Shown here: one piece after another, positions 1 through 8,194 of the stretch
How the letters are laid out: each line of letters begins with the position of its first letter
How positions within the stretch are numbered: the stretch's first letter is position 1
DNA from: Bacteroidota bacterium
GTDB taxonomy: Bacteria; Bacteroidota; Bacteroidia; Bacteroidales; F082
NCBI GenBank assembly: GCA_013203805.1
Contig: JABMPH010000427.1
Coordinates: forward strand, 1-55,553
DNA length: 55,553 bases
Direction: 5' to 3'
The notes under the pieces: generated by a model
What the model was told of the DNA's origin: nothing
The model's database searches: none
What the model saw: the letters and a program-made list of their open reading frames with translations, nothing else
Program-made: the position numbers and the translations under genes

Positions 1-625
1 GCTTACGGGTTACAATAACCTCATTTAACAAAACAACTCCAAAATATCTTGTAATTGTTTCTTTAATTATTTCATTACTAATCTGACGTAAATCAGCAGA
101 AGCATAGTCTATTTCTGCCTCAGCAAAACGCTTACCTGCTATTATTTTTCCTCCCAAAAAAATAGGCTGTAGAGCTGTAAAATTCAAACTGGGATATTGT
201 TGTTGGTCAACTACTACATTGTAGGCGGGTAGCTTTCCCATGCCCACCATGATTTCATCATAAATTATTTGCTGAGATTCAGGAGTTAGCTCAAGTTGCT
301 GGGCAATAAGCGCTCCATAATTACCAAACATTTCATCAATAGAGCCTTTAACCTGACTCATATTGATTTCAGGATTTTTGCTAAAATAGGTATAACCTCC
401 CATCACATCAATTGATGGAAAAAAATTTCCAGTGGCAGCTTTACTTAAATACTGCTTTTGCGATACAACTTGTTTGTATTGCTGAATTTTAACATTATTG
501 ATTAATGCACTATCAACTGCAGCTTTCAAACTCAATTTAATGGTTTGCTGACCAACAATCGATTGTGAGTCACAAAAAAATAATACCACTGATAATGCTA
601 TCAAATAAGTTCTGAATATCCTCAT
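1..625 (-). CDS. TolC-family outer membrane efflux protein, N-terminal part
   Basis: This gene runs off the left edge; only the first 208 codons are visible. The start is the ATG complementary to 623-625, followed by a hydrophobic signal peptide ending near a Gln (SIVGQQ). The mature part begins with LSLKAAVDSALINNVKIQQ, the typical opening of TolC-type proteins (SLxxAlxxALxNNpxi), and continues with long helical stretches and a short GYTYFSKNPEIN segment typical of the barrel. Such proteins form the outer membrane channel of tripartite efflux or type I secretion systems. The membrane-fusion and pump genes that usually follow would lie outside the window. The family call is firm; the exported substrate is unknown. 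Confidence 0.85.
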   Translation of the reverse strand, partial: MRIFRTYLIALSVVLFFCDSQSIVGQQTIKLSLKAAVDSALINNVKIQQYKQVVSQKQYLSKAATGNFFPSIDVMGGYTYFSKNPEINMSQVKGSIDEMFGNYGALIAQQLELTPESQQIIYDEIMVGMGKLPAYNVVVDQQQYPSLNFTALQPIFLGGKIIAGKRFAEAEIDYASADLRQISNEIIKETITRYFGVVLLNEVIVTRK

Positions 626-776
626 ATCAAACTGCTAACAATGTACTTGCTAAAAGGGTACGAAATTATTGAAAATGCATTAATATCCCGCTCCTCCTAG
701 CAACTGCTTCTTGAAATAATCTTTATATATTGCAGACTATTTCACATTACGAAAATAATAATTAATATCTATATAA

Positions 777-1676
777 ATGAAACCAACACTATTAATATTA
801 GCTGCAGGAATTGGAAGCCGTTATGGCGGTGTAAAGCAAATGGATAAGATTGGCCCATCGGGCGAAAGCATTATTGATTATTCAGTATTTGATGCCATTA
901 GAGCTGGTTTTGGAAAAGTTGTATTTGTGCTCAATCCAAAAATTGAGAGTGAATTTAAAGAAGTATATGAAGCCAGATTGGCTGGCAAAATTGAAACTGA
1001 TTATGTATTACAGAAGGTTGATGCAGTGCCAACTGGAGTTAGTGTAAATAATAAAAGAGTAAAACCATGGGGAACTGGGCATGCTGTGTTAGTTGCTAAA
1101 AATGCAATAAAAGAACCTTTTGCAGTTATAAACGCCGACGATTTTTATGGAGACAATGCATTTAATTTGATAAGTGATTTTCTAACTGGATTGAAAACTG
1201 ACTCATCTAAATATGCAATGGTGGGTTATAAACTTGCAAACACTTTATCAGAAAATGGTAGTGTATCGAGAGGTATATGTAAAACAGAAAAAGGTTTTCT
1301 TACGGATGTTGTTGAACGTACAAGCATTAAATATGATAATGATGATATCGTTTTCAATGAAAATGGCAAAAATGAAAAAATAGATGCTAACTCCATAGTT
1401 TCAATGAATTTCTGGGGATTTTCACCTCTCTACTTTAAACAGTTAGAACATGACTTCATTAATTTTATCAACAACAACTCGAATGAACTTAAAGCGGAGT
1501 TTTATATCCCCTCTGTAGTTAATGATCTGATTGACAAAAATAAAGCTTCAATAAAAATGCTCACAAGTAACGATCAGTGGTTTGGTGTAACCTATCAAGA
1601 AGATAAGGAAACTACCATAAAAAAAGTAGCTGAATTAGTTTCACAAGGAGTATATCCTGAAAATTTGTGGAAATAG
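777..1676 (+). CDS. Sugar-phosphate nucleotidyltransferase family protein
   Basis: A 299-residue cytoplasmic protein with the GT-A-like nucleotidyltransferase opening LAAGIGSRYGGVKQMDKIGP, i.e. the GxGxRxGxxKQ nucleotide-binding loop at residues about 8-20, and an acidic metal-binding motif INADDFYG near residue 118. Members transfer a nucleotide to a sugar 1-phosphate. In Bacteroidota this subfamily commonly sits beside a sugar 1-kinase of the aminoglycoside-phosphotransferase fold, and the remains of such a kinase follow immediately, so an N-acetylhexosamine salvage role is plausible but inferred. The ATG at 777 directly precedes the conserved motif. The gene itself appears intact although its partner is ruined. 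Confidence 0.8.
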   Translation: MKPTLLILAAGIGSRYGGVKQMDKIGPSGESIIDYSVFDAIRAGFGKVVFVLNPKIESEFKEVYEARLAGKIETDYVLQKVDAVPTGVSVNNKRVKPWGTGHAVLVAKNAIKEPFAVINADDFYGDNAFNLISDFLTGLKTDSSKYAMVGYKLANTLSENGSVSRGICKTEKGFLTDVVERTSIKYDNDDIVFNENGKNEKIDANSIVSMNFWGFSPLYFKQLEHDFINFINNNSNELKAEFYIPSVVNDLIDKNKASIKMLTSNDQWFGVTYQEDKETTIKKVAELVSQGVYPENLWK

Positions 1677-1685
1677 AATTTCTAA

Positions 1686-2351
1686 GCTAAACTGGATCCC
1701 GATCTTTTTAAAGATACAATAACAGATTTCCATAATCCACAGCGACGTACTAGTGATTTTGATAAAGTTATTAAGAGTGCCGATAGTAAGAGACTGATTA
1801 TGGCAAAACCTGATATACAATTTGCCATTGAAAATCGTAGTATTGCCGTCCAAATAACTACGTTATTAAACAGTAATACTCTCCCTGTTCGTATTACTCA
1901 TAACGATACCAAATTGGATAATATACTTTTCGATTTAAAAAATGATTGCACTTATATTATCAACCTCGATACCGTTATGAAAGGAAGCATTCTATTTGAT
2001 TTTGGAGATATGGTTAGGTCAATTACCAGTTTGGCATAGGAGGATGAAAAGAATCTATCGAATGTAACATTCAGCCTTCCTTATTTTGAAGCATTGTGTA
2101 AAGGATACCTTGGTGAGATTAAAAATATCATAAATCCGGTTGAATCAGAATTTCTAATAACTGGAATACTATGCATTATTTATATTCAAGGTATTAGGTT
2201 TTTAACCGATTACTTAGTCGGCAACATTTATTATAGCATCGATTATGATACACATAACCTAGATAGAAGTAGAACACAATTCAAGTTATTGGATGAGATA
2301 CTTAAGAAAAAAAATGAAACCGATGAAATAATAAAATCTGTTTTATTATAA
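1686..2351 (+). pseudogene. Degenerate sugar kinase of the aminoglycoside-phosphotransferase fold
   Basis: One reading frame is open from 1686 to 2351 apart from a single TAG at 2037-2039. Before the stop it encodes the kinase core RITHNDTKLDNILFD (catalytic loop HND..K..N) and INLDTVMKGSILFDFGDMVRS (the DLDT/metal-binding region and GD motif). After the stop, EDEKNLSNVTFSLPYFEALC continues as in NahK-like N-acetylhexosamine kinases. About the first 140 residues of a normal enzyme are absent: the recognisable part begins only about 10 bases after the upstream nucleotidyltransferase stop, so a deletion has removed the start. Truncation plus nonsense codon makes function unlikely. A sequencing error could explain the stop but not the missing N-terminus. 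Confidence 0.8.
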
Positions 2352-2391
2352 AACGAAAAGCTGCTAATTAAAAACTAGCAGCTTTTCGTTT
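2351..2391. terminator. Bidirectional intrinsic terminator
   Basis: Positions 2351-2366 (AAACGAAAAGCTGCTA) are perfectly complementary to 2376-2391, giving a 16 bp stem with a 9-nt loop. Its outer A/T pairs act as the U-tract in both directions. It lies between the converging kinase remnant and the small minus-strand gene at 2408-2578, so it probably ends both transcripts. Confidence 0.85.
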
Positions 2392-2407
2392 TGCAATATA
2401 GCAAAGT

Positions 2408-2578
2408 TTAATTTAACAGGATATTAATCGACCCCAAGCTATGTGTACTATATACCCTTAATGCTGCTGCATAACTCATTACAAACTTAATAGTTAAATT
2501 TGATGGTGCGCGCAGCGTGGGATCTTTAGATTTAGCTTTGAGGGAATCCTGATGTTTTTGAGGAGTAAATTTAATCAT
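2408..2578 (-). CDS. Small conserved-looking protein, 56 residues
   Basis: A short minus-strand frame that starts at the ATG complementary to 2576-2578 and ends just before the shared terminator. It encodes a basic N-terminus (MIKFTPQKHQDSLKAK) followed by LTIKFVMSYAAALRVYSTHS and ends GSINILLN. I recall similar small Bacteroidota proteins with a pattern like 'xxNYSKALxVxKTxxLGxxxxxLN', but cannot verify this here. It lies downstream of the sigma factor gene on the same strand, separated by 165 bases, and may be cotranscribed. Function is unknown. Supporting signs are the protein-like composition and the terminator right behind it. Confidence 0.55.
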   Translation of the reverse strand: MIKFTPQKHQDSLKAKSKDPTLRAPSNLTIKFVMSYAAALRVYSTHSLGSINILLN

Positions 2579-2743
2579 ACGCAAGTATTTAATTAAACTA
2601 ATTAATAAATAACAAACGGTAGAATATCAAATTTATTATTAGGAGAAAGACCTCACCAAAATAAACTAATTGCTTATTTAGTGTAAATACCTGTTTACAA
2701 AACAGATAATCAATTATAACACATTCGGGAAATTACATATTTA

Positions 2744-3331
2744 TTAGGCTGTAAGCACAACCCTCTTCTCTTCAATAATTTTACGCATATTTATAATAGC
2801 ATATCGCATACGACCTAAAGCTGTATTTATACTAACATCGGTTTGCTCGGCAATATCTTTGAAGCTTAATCCCGAATAACATCTAAGATAAAGTACTTCT
2901 CTTTGTTCCTCAGGAAGATAATTCAGTAATTTTTTAACGTCGGAGTGAATTTGATCAGTAACAAGCTTTTCTTCTATTGAAGGGTCTGTAAACCTTATTG
3001 TATCAAAAACATCGAAATCATTATAGGAATTTTCAATAGTTGGCACTTTTTTCGCCTTCCTAAAATGATCAATAACAAGGTTATGTGCAATTCTCATTAC
3101 CCATTGAATAAACTTACCCTCATCATTATAGCTTCCGCGTTTGAGCGTGTTAATCACTTTAACATATGTATCTTGAAAAATATCATCAGCCAATGCCTTA
3201 TCTTTCACCAACAAAAAGATGTACGAATACAACCTATTTTGGTGTCGTTTAATAAGTGTTTGAAGGCTGGAGTGATTACCGTTAATGAAACTTTTAATAA
3301 GTTCTCTTTCACTAATAGTTGCTTTACCCAT
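2744..3331 (-). CDS. ECF RNA polymerase sigma factor (RpoE-like)
   Basis: A 195-residue sigma-70 family factor of the extracytoplasmic-function type. Region 2 is visible at about residues 24-90 (HQNRLYSYIFLLVKD, ADDIFQDTYVKVIN, KFIQWVMRIAHNLVIDHFRK), where the core-binding and -10-recognition helices lie. Region 4 with its helix-turn-helix occupies about residues 130-185 (LPEEQREVLYLRCYSGLSFKDIAEQTDVSINTALGRMRYAI). No anti-sigma gene is adjacent, which suggests it belongs to the free-standing, broadly conserved Bacteroidota group rather than a SusC/D-linked regulator. A consensus promoter lies 84-114 bases upstream. It is divergent from uvrA. Confidence 0.9.
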   Translation of the reverse strand: MGKATISERELIKSFINGNHSSLQTLIKRHQNRLYSYIFLLVKDKALADDIFQDTYVKVINTLKRGSYNDEGKFIQWVMRIAHNLVIDHFRKAKKVPTIENSYNDFDVFDTIRFTDPSIEEKLVTDQIHSDVKKLLNYLPEEQREVLYLRCYSGLSFKDIAEQTDVSINTALGRMRYAIINMRKIIEEKRVVLTA

Positions 3332-3414
3332 TTTACCTATTTTATGTTAATTTCACAAAAAAATGGTAAATTTTTATTCGATAATCTTCTCCTATTGGTT
3401 AGTTAAACAATATG

Positions 3415-3445
3415 CAAATATAACGATTATATTAGTAAAAGCAAA
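3415..3445 (-). promoter_or_regulatory. Bacteroidota-type promoter for the sigma factor gene
   Basis: Read on the minus strand, TTTG (complement of 3442-3445) is followed after exactly 19 bases by TATATTTG (complement of 3415-3422). This matches the Bacteroidota TTTG-N19..21-TAnnTTTG promoter. Transcription would start near 3408, giving an untranslated leader of roughly 75 nt before the ATG at 3331. Confidence 0.7.
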
Positions 3446-3497
3446 TAAAGTTATAGTTTTGCACACGAATTTTCTCAAAGAAATGCATATTAGCTAA

Positions 3498-6311
3498 ATG
3501 AACAAAAACAATATCGATTATATAAACATCATAAAGTCAAGGGTTAATAACTTAAAGAATCTAAGCGTATCAATCCCTAAAAAAAAGTTAGTTGTGATAA
3601 CCGGATTATCAGGGTCGGGGAAATCATCACTAGCATTCGATACATTATATGCTGAAGGACAAAGGAGATATGTTGAAAGTCTAAGTTCATACGCACGACA
3701 ATTCCTTGGCCGAATGGATAAACCAGAAGTTGATGCTATCAACGGTATATCTCCTGCCATTGCAATTGAGCAAAAGGTAAAAAGCCGAAATCCACGTTCT
3801 ACAGTGGGTACTTCTGCTGAAGTTTATGAATATATTAAGCTACTATTTGCACGAATTGGCAATACATATTCCCCTATTTCAAATAAGCTGGTAAAAAGAC
3901 ACACCATCACTGATGTAGTTAATAACATAATGGCTTTACCTGAAGATACAAATGTTATAATTTACTCTCCCTTATATATTGCACCTGATCGGAAACTCGA
4001 TCAACATCTGCAAGTACTACTCCAACAAGGATTTAACAGGGTTCTTAAAAATGGTAAAATAAGCAGAATTGAAGATATTATTGAAAATGCTACCAACGAA
4101 ACCGTTTCAAACAATTGTTTTTTAGTTATTGACAGGGTAAAGGTTGATAATAATGATGAAGATATTAAGTCACGAATTGCAGATTCGGCTCAAATTGCTT
4201 TCTATGAAGGAAAAGGCACTTGTATTATCTCATATAATCTTGACAAAGATGTAGAAGTTAGTTTCTCAAACAAGTTTGAACTCGATGGAATTAAGTTTGA
4301 AGAACCAACGGTAAATATGTTTGCATTTAATAATCCATTGGGAGCATGTAAACGTTGTGAGGGATTTGGAAGTATTATTGGGATTGATCCCGATCTTGTA
4401 ATACCCAACCCAACATTATCAGTTTATGACGAAACAATCGCATGTTGGAAAGGTGAAAAAATGAGTGAATGGAAAAATCAACTTATTAACAATGCGTATA
4501 AATTTGATTTCCCAATCCATCGTCCATATTTTCAACTTACTGAAGAAGAGAAAGAGCTATTATGGACTGGTAATGAGTATTTTGAGGGTATTAATACTTT
4601 CTTTCAATCGGTTGAAGAACAAACATATAAAATACAATACAGGGTAATGCTTTCAAGATACAGAGGCAAAACCTACTGTCCGGATTGCAAGGGAACCCGA
4701 TTACGAAAAGATACAAACTATATTAAAGTAGGTGGTAAGAGTGTGAGTGAAATAGTACAGATGCAACTCAACGAAGCCTATGAATTCTTTAACAATATCA
4801 AGCTAGATAGTTATGACGCTGCAATAGCAAACAGACTTCTTATTGAAATTACCACGCGGCTTAAATTTTTAGTTGATGTTGGCCTTGAATATCTAACAAT
4901 GAACCGTCTTTCTTCATCTTTATCTGGAGGAGAATCACAACGAATAAACCTTGCCACTTCGTTGGGAAGTAGCTTGGTTGGGTCGATGTATATACTCGAT
5001 GAACCCAGTATCGGACTTCATCCACGAGATACCGACAGATTAATTGGAATACTTTATCGACTGCGTGATATTGGCAATTCAGTTATTGTTGTTGAGCATG
5101 ATGAAGAAATAATAAAAGCATCTGATCAAATTATTGATATCGGGCTCAACGCCGGAGAACATGGTGGAGAATTAGTTTATCAGGGTACATATAACGAGCT
5201 TAAGGATAATGACGAGAGTTATACTGCCTTGTATTTAACTGGAAGAAAAAATATTGAACTTCCAGAGCGAAGACGAAGTTGGAAAAACTATCTGGAAATT
5301 GTGGGAGCATCACAAAATAACCTCAAAAATATAAGTGTTAAAATTCCACTAAATTCATTATTAGTAATCACTGGTGTTAGTGGATCGGGTAAATCAACTC
5401 TCATAAAGGACGTGCTATTTCCTGCCATAAAAAGACAGTTGGATGGATTTAATGGAAAATCAGGCAAACATGGGTATCTAACCGGTGAACTTAATGGCAT
5501 TTCTGCAGTTGAATATGTTGATCAAAATCCAATCGGACGATCATCCAGATCAAACCCCGCGACATATCTTAAAGCTTTTGATGATATAAGATCCTTATTT
5601 GCATCACAAAAACTAGCAAAGCTACGTAATTACAAACCAGGGTTTTTCTCATTTAATGTGCCTGGCGGCAGATGTGATCAATGTGAGGGTGAAGGTGTAA
5701 TTAAAGTAGAAATGCAATTTATGGCTGATATTTATTTAAAATGTGATTCGTGTAACGGGCATCGTTTTAAAGATGAAGTATTGGACATTAAATATGAAGA
5801 TAAGAATATAAGCGATATACTTAATATGACTGTTGATCAGTCCATTGAATTTTTTGGAAAATCGCCTAAACCAACTAGTATTTGCAAAAAAATTGTCGAA
5901 AAAATTTCTCCTCTTTCTCATGTAGGACTTGGGTATCTGCACATGGGTCAACCATCAAATACTCTCAGTGGTGGCGAGGCTCAACGTGTTAAACTTGCCT
6001 ATTTCCTTTCAAAAGGCAGCTCTGACTCCCCCACTCTATTTGTTTTCGACGAACCCACCACAGGTCTGCATGTTCATGATATTGAAAAACTTTTAATATC
6101 CCTAAACTCATTAATTGAGATTGGACATTCAATTATCGTTATTGAACACAATACAGAAGTAATAAAATGTGCCGACTGGATAATCGATTTAGGGCCTGAC
6201 GGAGGAGACGGTGGAGGCGAATTAATATTTGAAGGAATACCCGAGGACATTGTTAATTGTAGCAGATCATATACCGGCAAATACCTGAAAGACAAAGTAA
6301 TTCGCAAATAA
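3498..6311 (+). CDS. uvrA: Excinuclease ABC subunit A
   Basis: A full-length 937-residue UvrA, the damage-sensing ATPase of nucleotide excision repair that loads UvrB on DNA. The first ABC module has Walker A GLSGSGKSSLAFDTLY near residue 35 and the characteristic RRYVESLSSYARQFLGRMDKP. Zinc-module cysteines are visible as CKRCEGFG and CPDCKGTR in the first half and CDQCEGEG and CDSCNGHRF in the second. ABC signatures (LSGGESQRINLA, LSGGEAQRVKLA), Walker B (YILDEPSIGLHPRD, VFDEPTTGLHVHD) and a second Walker A (GVSGSGKSTL) are intact. It appears monocistronic, divergent from the sigma gene; a -7-like TAGTTTTG at 3454-3461 lacks a clear TTTG partner. Confidence 0.98.
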   Translation: MNKNNIDYINIIKSRVNNLKNLSVSIPKKKLVVITGLSGSGKSSLAFDTLYAEGQRRYVESLSSYARQFLGRMDKPEVDAINGISPAIAIEQKVKSRNPRSTVGTSAEVYEYIKLLFARIGNTYSPISNKLVKRHTITDVVNNIMALPEDTNVIIYSPLYIAPDRKLDQHLQVLLQQGFNRVLKNGKISRIEDIIENATNETVSNNCFLVIDRVKVDNNDEDIKSRIADSAQIAFYEGKGTCIISYNLDKDVEVSFSNKFELDGIKFEEPTVNMFAFNNPLGACKRCEGFGSIIGIDPDLVIPNPTLSVYDETIACWKGEKMSEWKNQLINNAYKFDFPIHRPYFQLTEEEKELLWTGNEYFEGINTFFQSVEEQTYKIQYRVMLSRYRGKTYCPDCKGTRLRKDTNYIKVGGKSVSEIVQMQLNEAYEFFNNIKLDSYDAAIANRLLIEITTRLKFLVDVGLEYLTMNRLSSSLSGGESQRINLATSLGSSLVGSMYILDEPSIGLHPRDTDRLIGILYRLRDIGNSVIVVEHDEEIIKASDQIIDIGLNAGEHGGELVYQGTYNELKDNDESYTALYLTGRKNIELPERRRSWKNYLEIVGASQNNLKNISVKIPLNSLLVITGVSGSGKSTLIKDVLFPAIKRQLDGFNGKSGKHGYLTGELNGISAVEYVDQNPIGRSSRSNPATYLKAFDDIRSLFASQKLAKLRNYKPGFFSFNVPGGRCDQCEGEGVIKVEMQFMADIYLKCDSCNGHRFKDEVLDIKYEDKNISDILNMTVDQSIEFFGKSPKPTSICKKIVEKISPLSHVGLGYLHMGQPSNTLSGGEAQRVKLAYFLSKGSSDSPTLFVFDEPTTGLHVHDIEKLLISLNSLIEIGHSIIVIEHNTEVIKCADWIIDLGPDGGDGGGELIFEGIPEDIVNCSRSYTGKYLKDKVIRK

Positions 6312-6484
6312 ATATCAATAATTTTTATCAGATATTTTAAATATACGATAATGCTATTAGGTTTTTCTCAATTCCTCTTTTGAATAAGATTAACTTAACA
6401 AATAGATAGACCTATACTTCAATTTTATAATAACAAAATGATATTTTTGCAATCTATAAAACTTATAACAAAAAAACTTACAAA

Positions 6485-7606
6485 ATGAAACTAACTAAAC
6501 TTACTTCACTATTAATAATTACGCTTTTCCTTTCATCCTGTATGGGGGGAGAACATTCACATGACGGTGCCACACATAAAAATCATGCAAATTCTGAGCC
6601 TGACACAACCGTTCATTATGCACAGGAAAAACATCTGGCTAACGTTAAACAACTAACCGCTGGAGGAGATAACGCTGAAGCATATTTTAGTTTTAACGAT
6701 TCAATGATTGTTTTCCAGGCAAAGGTTCCTGCATGGGGAAGTCCTTGCGATCAGATATACTATTTTCCATTTGCTGATGGTGATATGAAAACTAAAATGC
6801 CCAAGTTACTAAGCAATGGACTTGGAAGAACAACATGTTCTTATTTTATGCCGGGTGACACCACAGTACTTTATGGCTCTACTCGCTCAGGTGGTGACAA
6901 TTGTCCTCCCGATCCATTAAGACGTGAGGATGGAAAATACGTTTGGCCAATTTATCCTGATTTTGATATTTATATTGCCGATTTGCAAGGGAATCTTATT
7001 GACACCTTGGTAAGCGGCCCGGGTTATGATGCAGAAGCAACAGTATCACCCAATGGTGATAAAATTGTTTTTACATCCGATCGATCTGGTGATTTAGAAT
7101 TATACACCTGTGATATTGACGGAAGCAATCAGCAGCAAATTACTCATGAATTGGGATATGATGGTGGTGCCTTTTTCTCACCTGATGGCAACAAACTAAT
7201 TTTCAGATCATCACGTCCAAAAACCGACAAAGAAATTAAGGAATATAAGGACCTGTTAGCAGACGGTTTAGTTAAGCCAACCAATATGGAATTATATACT
7301 TGCAATGTGGATGGCAGTGACCTATATCAAATAACCCGTTTAGGCAAGGCAAACTGGGCACCATTTTTCCATCCTTCCGGTAAAAAAATTATCTTTAGCT
7401 CAAACCATGCCAGTGAACGTGGTTATGAGTTTAATCTTTACATGATTAATCTGGATGGTTCCGGTCTTGAACGAATTACTTATGATGGGATATTTGATGC
7501 CTTTCCAATGTTTTCATATGATGGAAAAAAACTTATTTTCTCATCCAATAGAAATAACGGCGGGACTAACAACACAAACCTGTTTATTGCTGACTGGGTG
7601 GAATAA
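6485..7606 (+). CDS. TolB-like beta-propeller lipoprotein (PD40 repeats)
   Basis: A 373-residue exported protein. The N-terminus is a lipoprotein signal (MKLTKLTSLLIITLFLSSC) with a lipobox ending at Cys19, followed by a His-rich linker (GEHSHDGATHKNH). The rest consists of PD40/WD40-like beta-propeller repeats of the TolB type: ATVSPNGDKIVFTSDRSGD, AFFSPDGNKLIFRSSRP, PFFHPSGKKIIFSSNH and PMFSYDGKKLIFSSNRN. These propellers usually mediate protein or peptidoglycan contacts in the periplasm. No linked enzyme gives a substrate. A -7-like TATTTTTG lies at 6442-6449. The His-rich linker could bind metal, but that is only an inference. Confidence 0.85.
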   Translation: MKLTKLTSLLIITLFLSSCMGGEHSHDGATHKNHANSEPDTTVHYAQEKHLANVKQLTAGGDNAEAYFSFNDSMIVFQAKVPAWGSPCDQIYYFPFADGDMKTKMPKLLSNGLGRTTCSYFMPGDTTVLYGSTRSGGDNCPPDPLRREDGKYVWPIYPDFDIYIADLQGNLIDTLVSGPGYDAEATVSPNGDKIVFTSDRSGDLELYTCDIDGSNQQQITHELGYDGGAFFSPDGNKLIFRSSRPKTDKEIKEYKDLLADGLVKPTNMELYTCNVDGSDLYQITRLGKANWAPFFHPSGKKIIFSSNHASERGYEFNLYMINLDGSGLERITYDGIFDAFPMFSYDGKKLIFSSNRNNGGTNNTNLFIADWVE

Positions 7607-7619
7607 TAAAAATGTTATA

Positions 7620-7669
7620 GGGTTGTCAGGTTATACAGTTAAAACAACAACCCAACAACAATGACAACA
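7620..7669. repeat. Intergenic dispersed repeat, copy A
   Basis: This short sequence lies between the propeller and deacylase genes and runs into the deacylase start. GGGTTGT at 7620-7626 pairs with ACAACCC at 7647-7653. The ordered words TCAGGTT, AACAACCCAA and ATGACAAC recur in the same order near 23157-23220, so this looks like one of two diverged copies of a dispersed element. ATGACAACA is also tandemly repeated at 7661-7678, which gives the downstream protein its MTTMTT start. Confidence 0.5.
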
Positions 7670-8185
7670 ATGACAACATTATCAAACAATCGCCAGTTAG
7701 TTTTCGACACACTTCATCGTCTTGAGATAAAATTCGAAATATTCGAACACCCTGCCCTTGATACAATTGAGATAGCTTTACATCACTGGAAGGATATTGA
7801 TGCTGTTCATTGCAAGAATTTATTTTTTAGAAATCATAAAGGGAAGAAACATTATCTTGTTATAATAAAAGATACTACTCCTTTTAGCATACATAGTTTG
7901 GAGAAAAAACTTAAACAGGGTAAGCTTACCTTTGCTTCAGAAAAGAGGCTATTAAAATATCTGGGAGCTCGACCCGGATCGGTTTCACCATTTGGGCTAG
8001 TAAACGATGAAGAACAACATGTTCATCTATTCATGGATGAGCAACTTCAGCATGCTGAAAATATAAGTTTCCATCCAAACGACAATACAGCGAGCCTCGT
8101 ACTAAAGTATTCTGATTTCATCAGATATATTGAATCTATGGGAAATACTTATGAATTTATCGATCCATCGCCCAAAAACGATTAA
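7661..8185 (+). CDS. Prolyl-tRNA editing (aminoacyl-tRNA deacylase) domain protein, ProXp-ala/PrdX type
   Basis: A 174-residue free-standing YbaK/ProX-family editing domain, which hydrolyses misacylated tRNA such as Ala-tRNA(Pro). Family hallmarks are the early FEIFEHPAL segment, the core CKNLFFRNHKGKKHYLVII carrying the conserved Lys, LEKKLKQGKLTFASEKRL, and GARPGSVSPFGLVND. Length fits PrdX-like proteins. The start is uncertain: the ATG at 7661 and the one at 7670 lie in a short repeat and encode MTTMTT, so 7670 or a later codon may be used. It sits 9 bases upstream of arginine deiminase and may be cotranscribed, although a promoter-like TAATTTTG lies in the gap. Confidence 0.85.
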   Translation: MTTMTTLSNNRQLVFDTLHRLEIKFEIFEHPALDTIEIALHHWKDIDAVHCKNLFFRNHKGKKHYLVIIKDTTPFSIHSLEKKLKQGKLTFASEKRLLKYLGARPGSVSPFGLVNDEEQHVHLFMDEQLQHAENISFHPNDNTASLVLKYSDFIRYIESMGNTYEFIDPSPKND

Positions 8186-8194
8186 TTTTGTATT

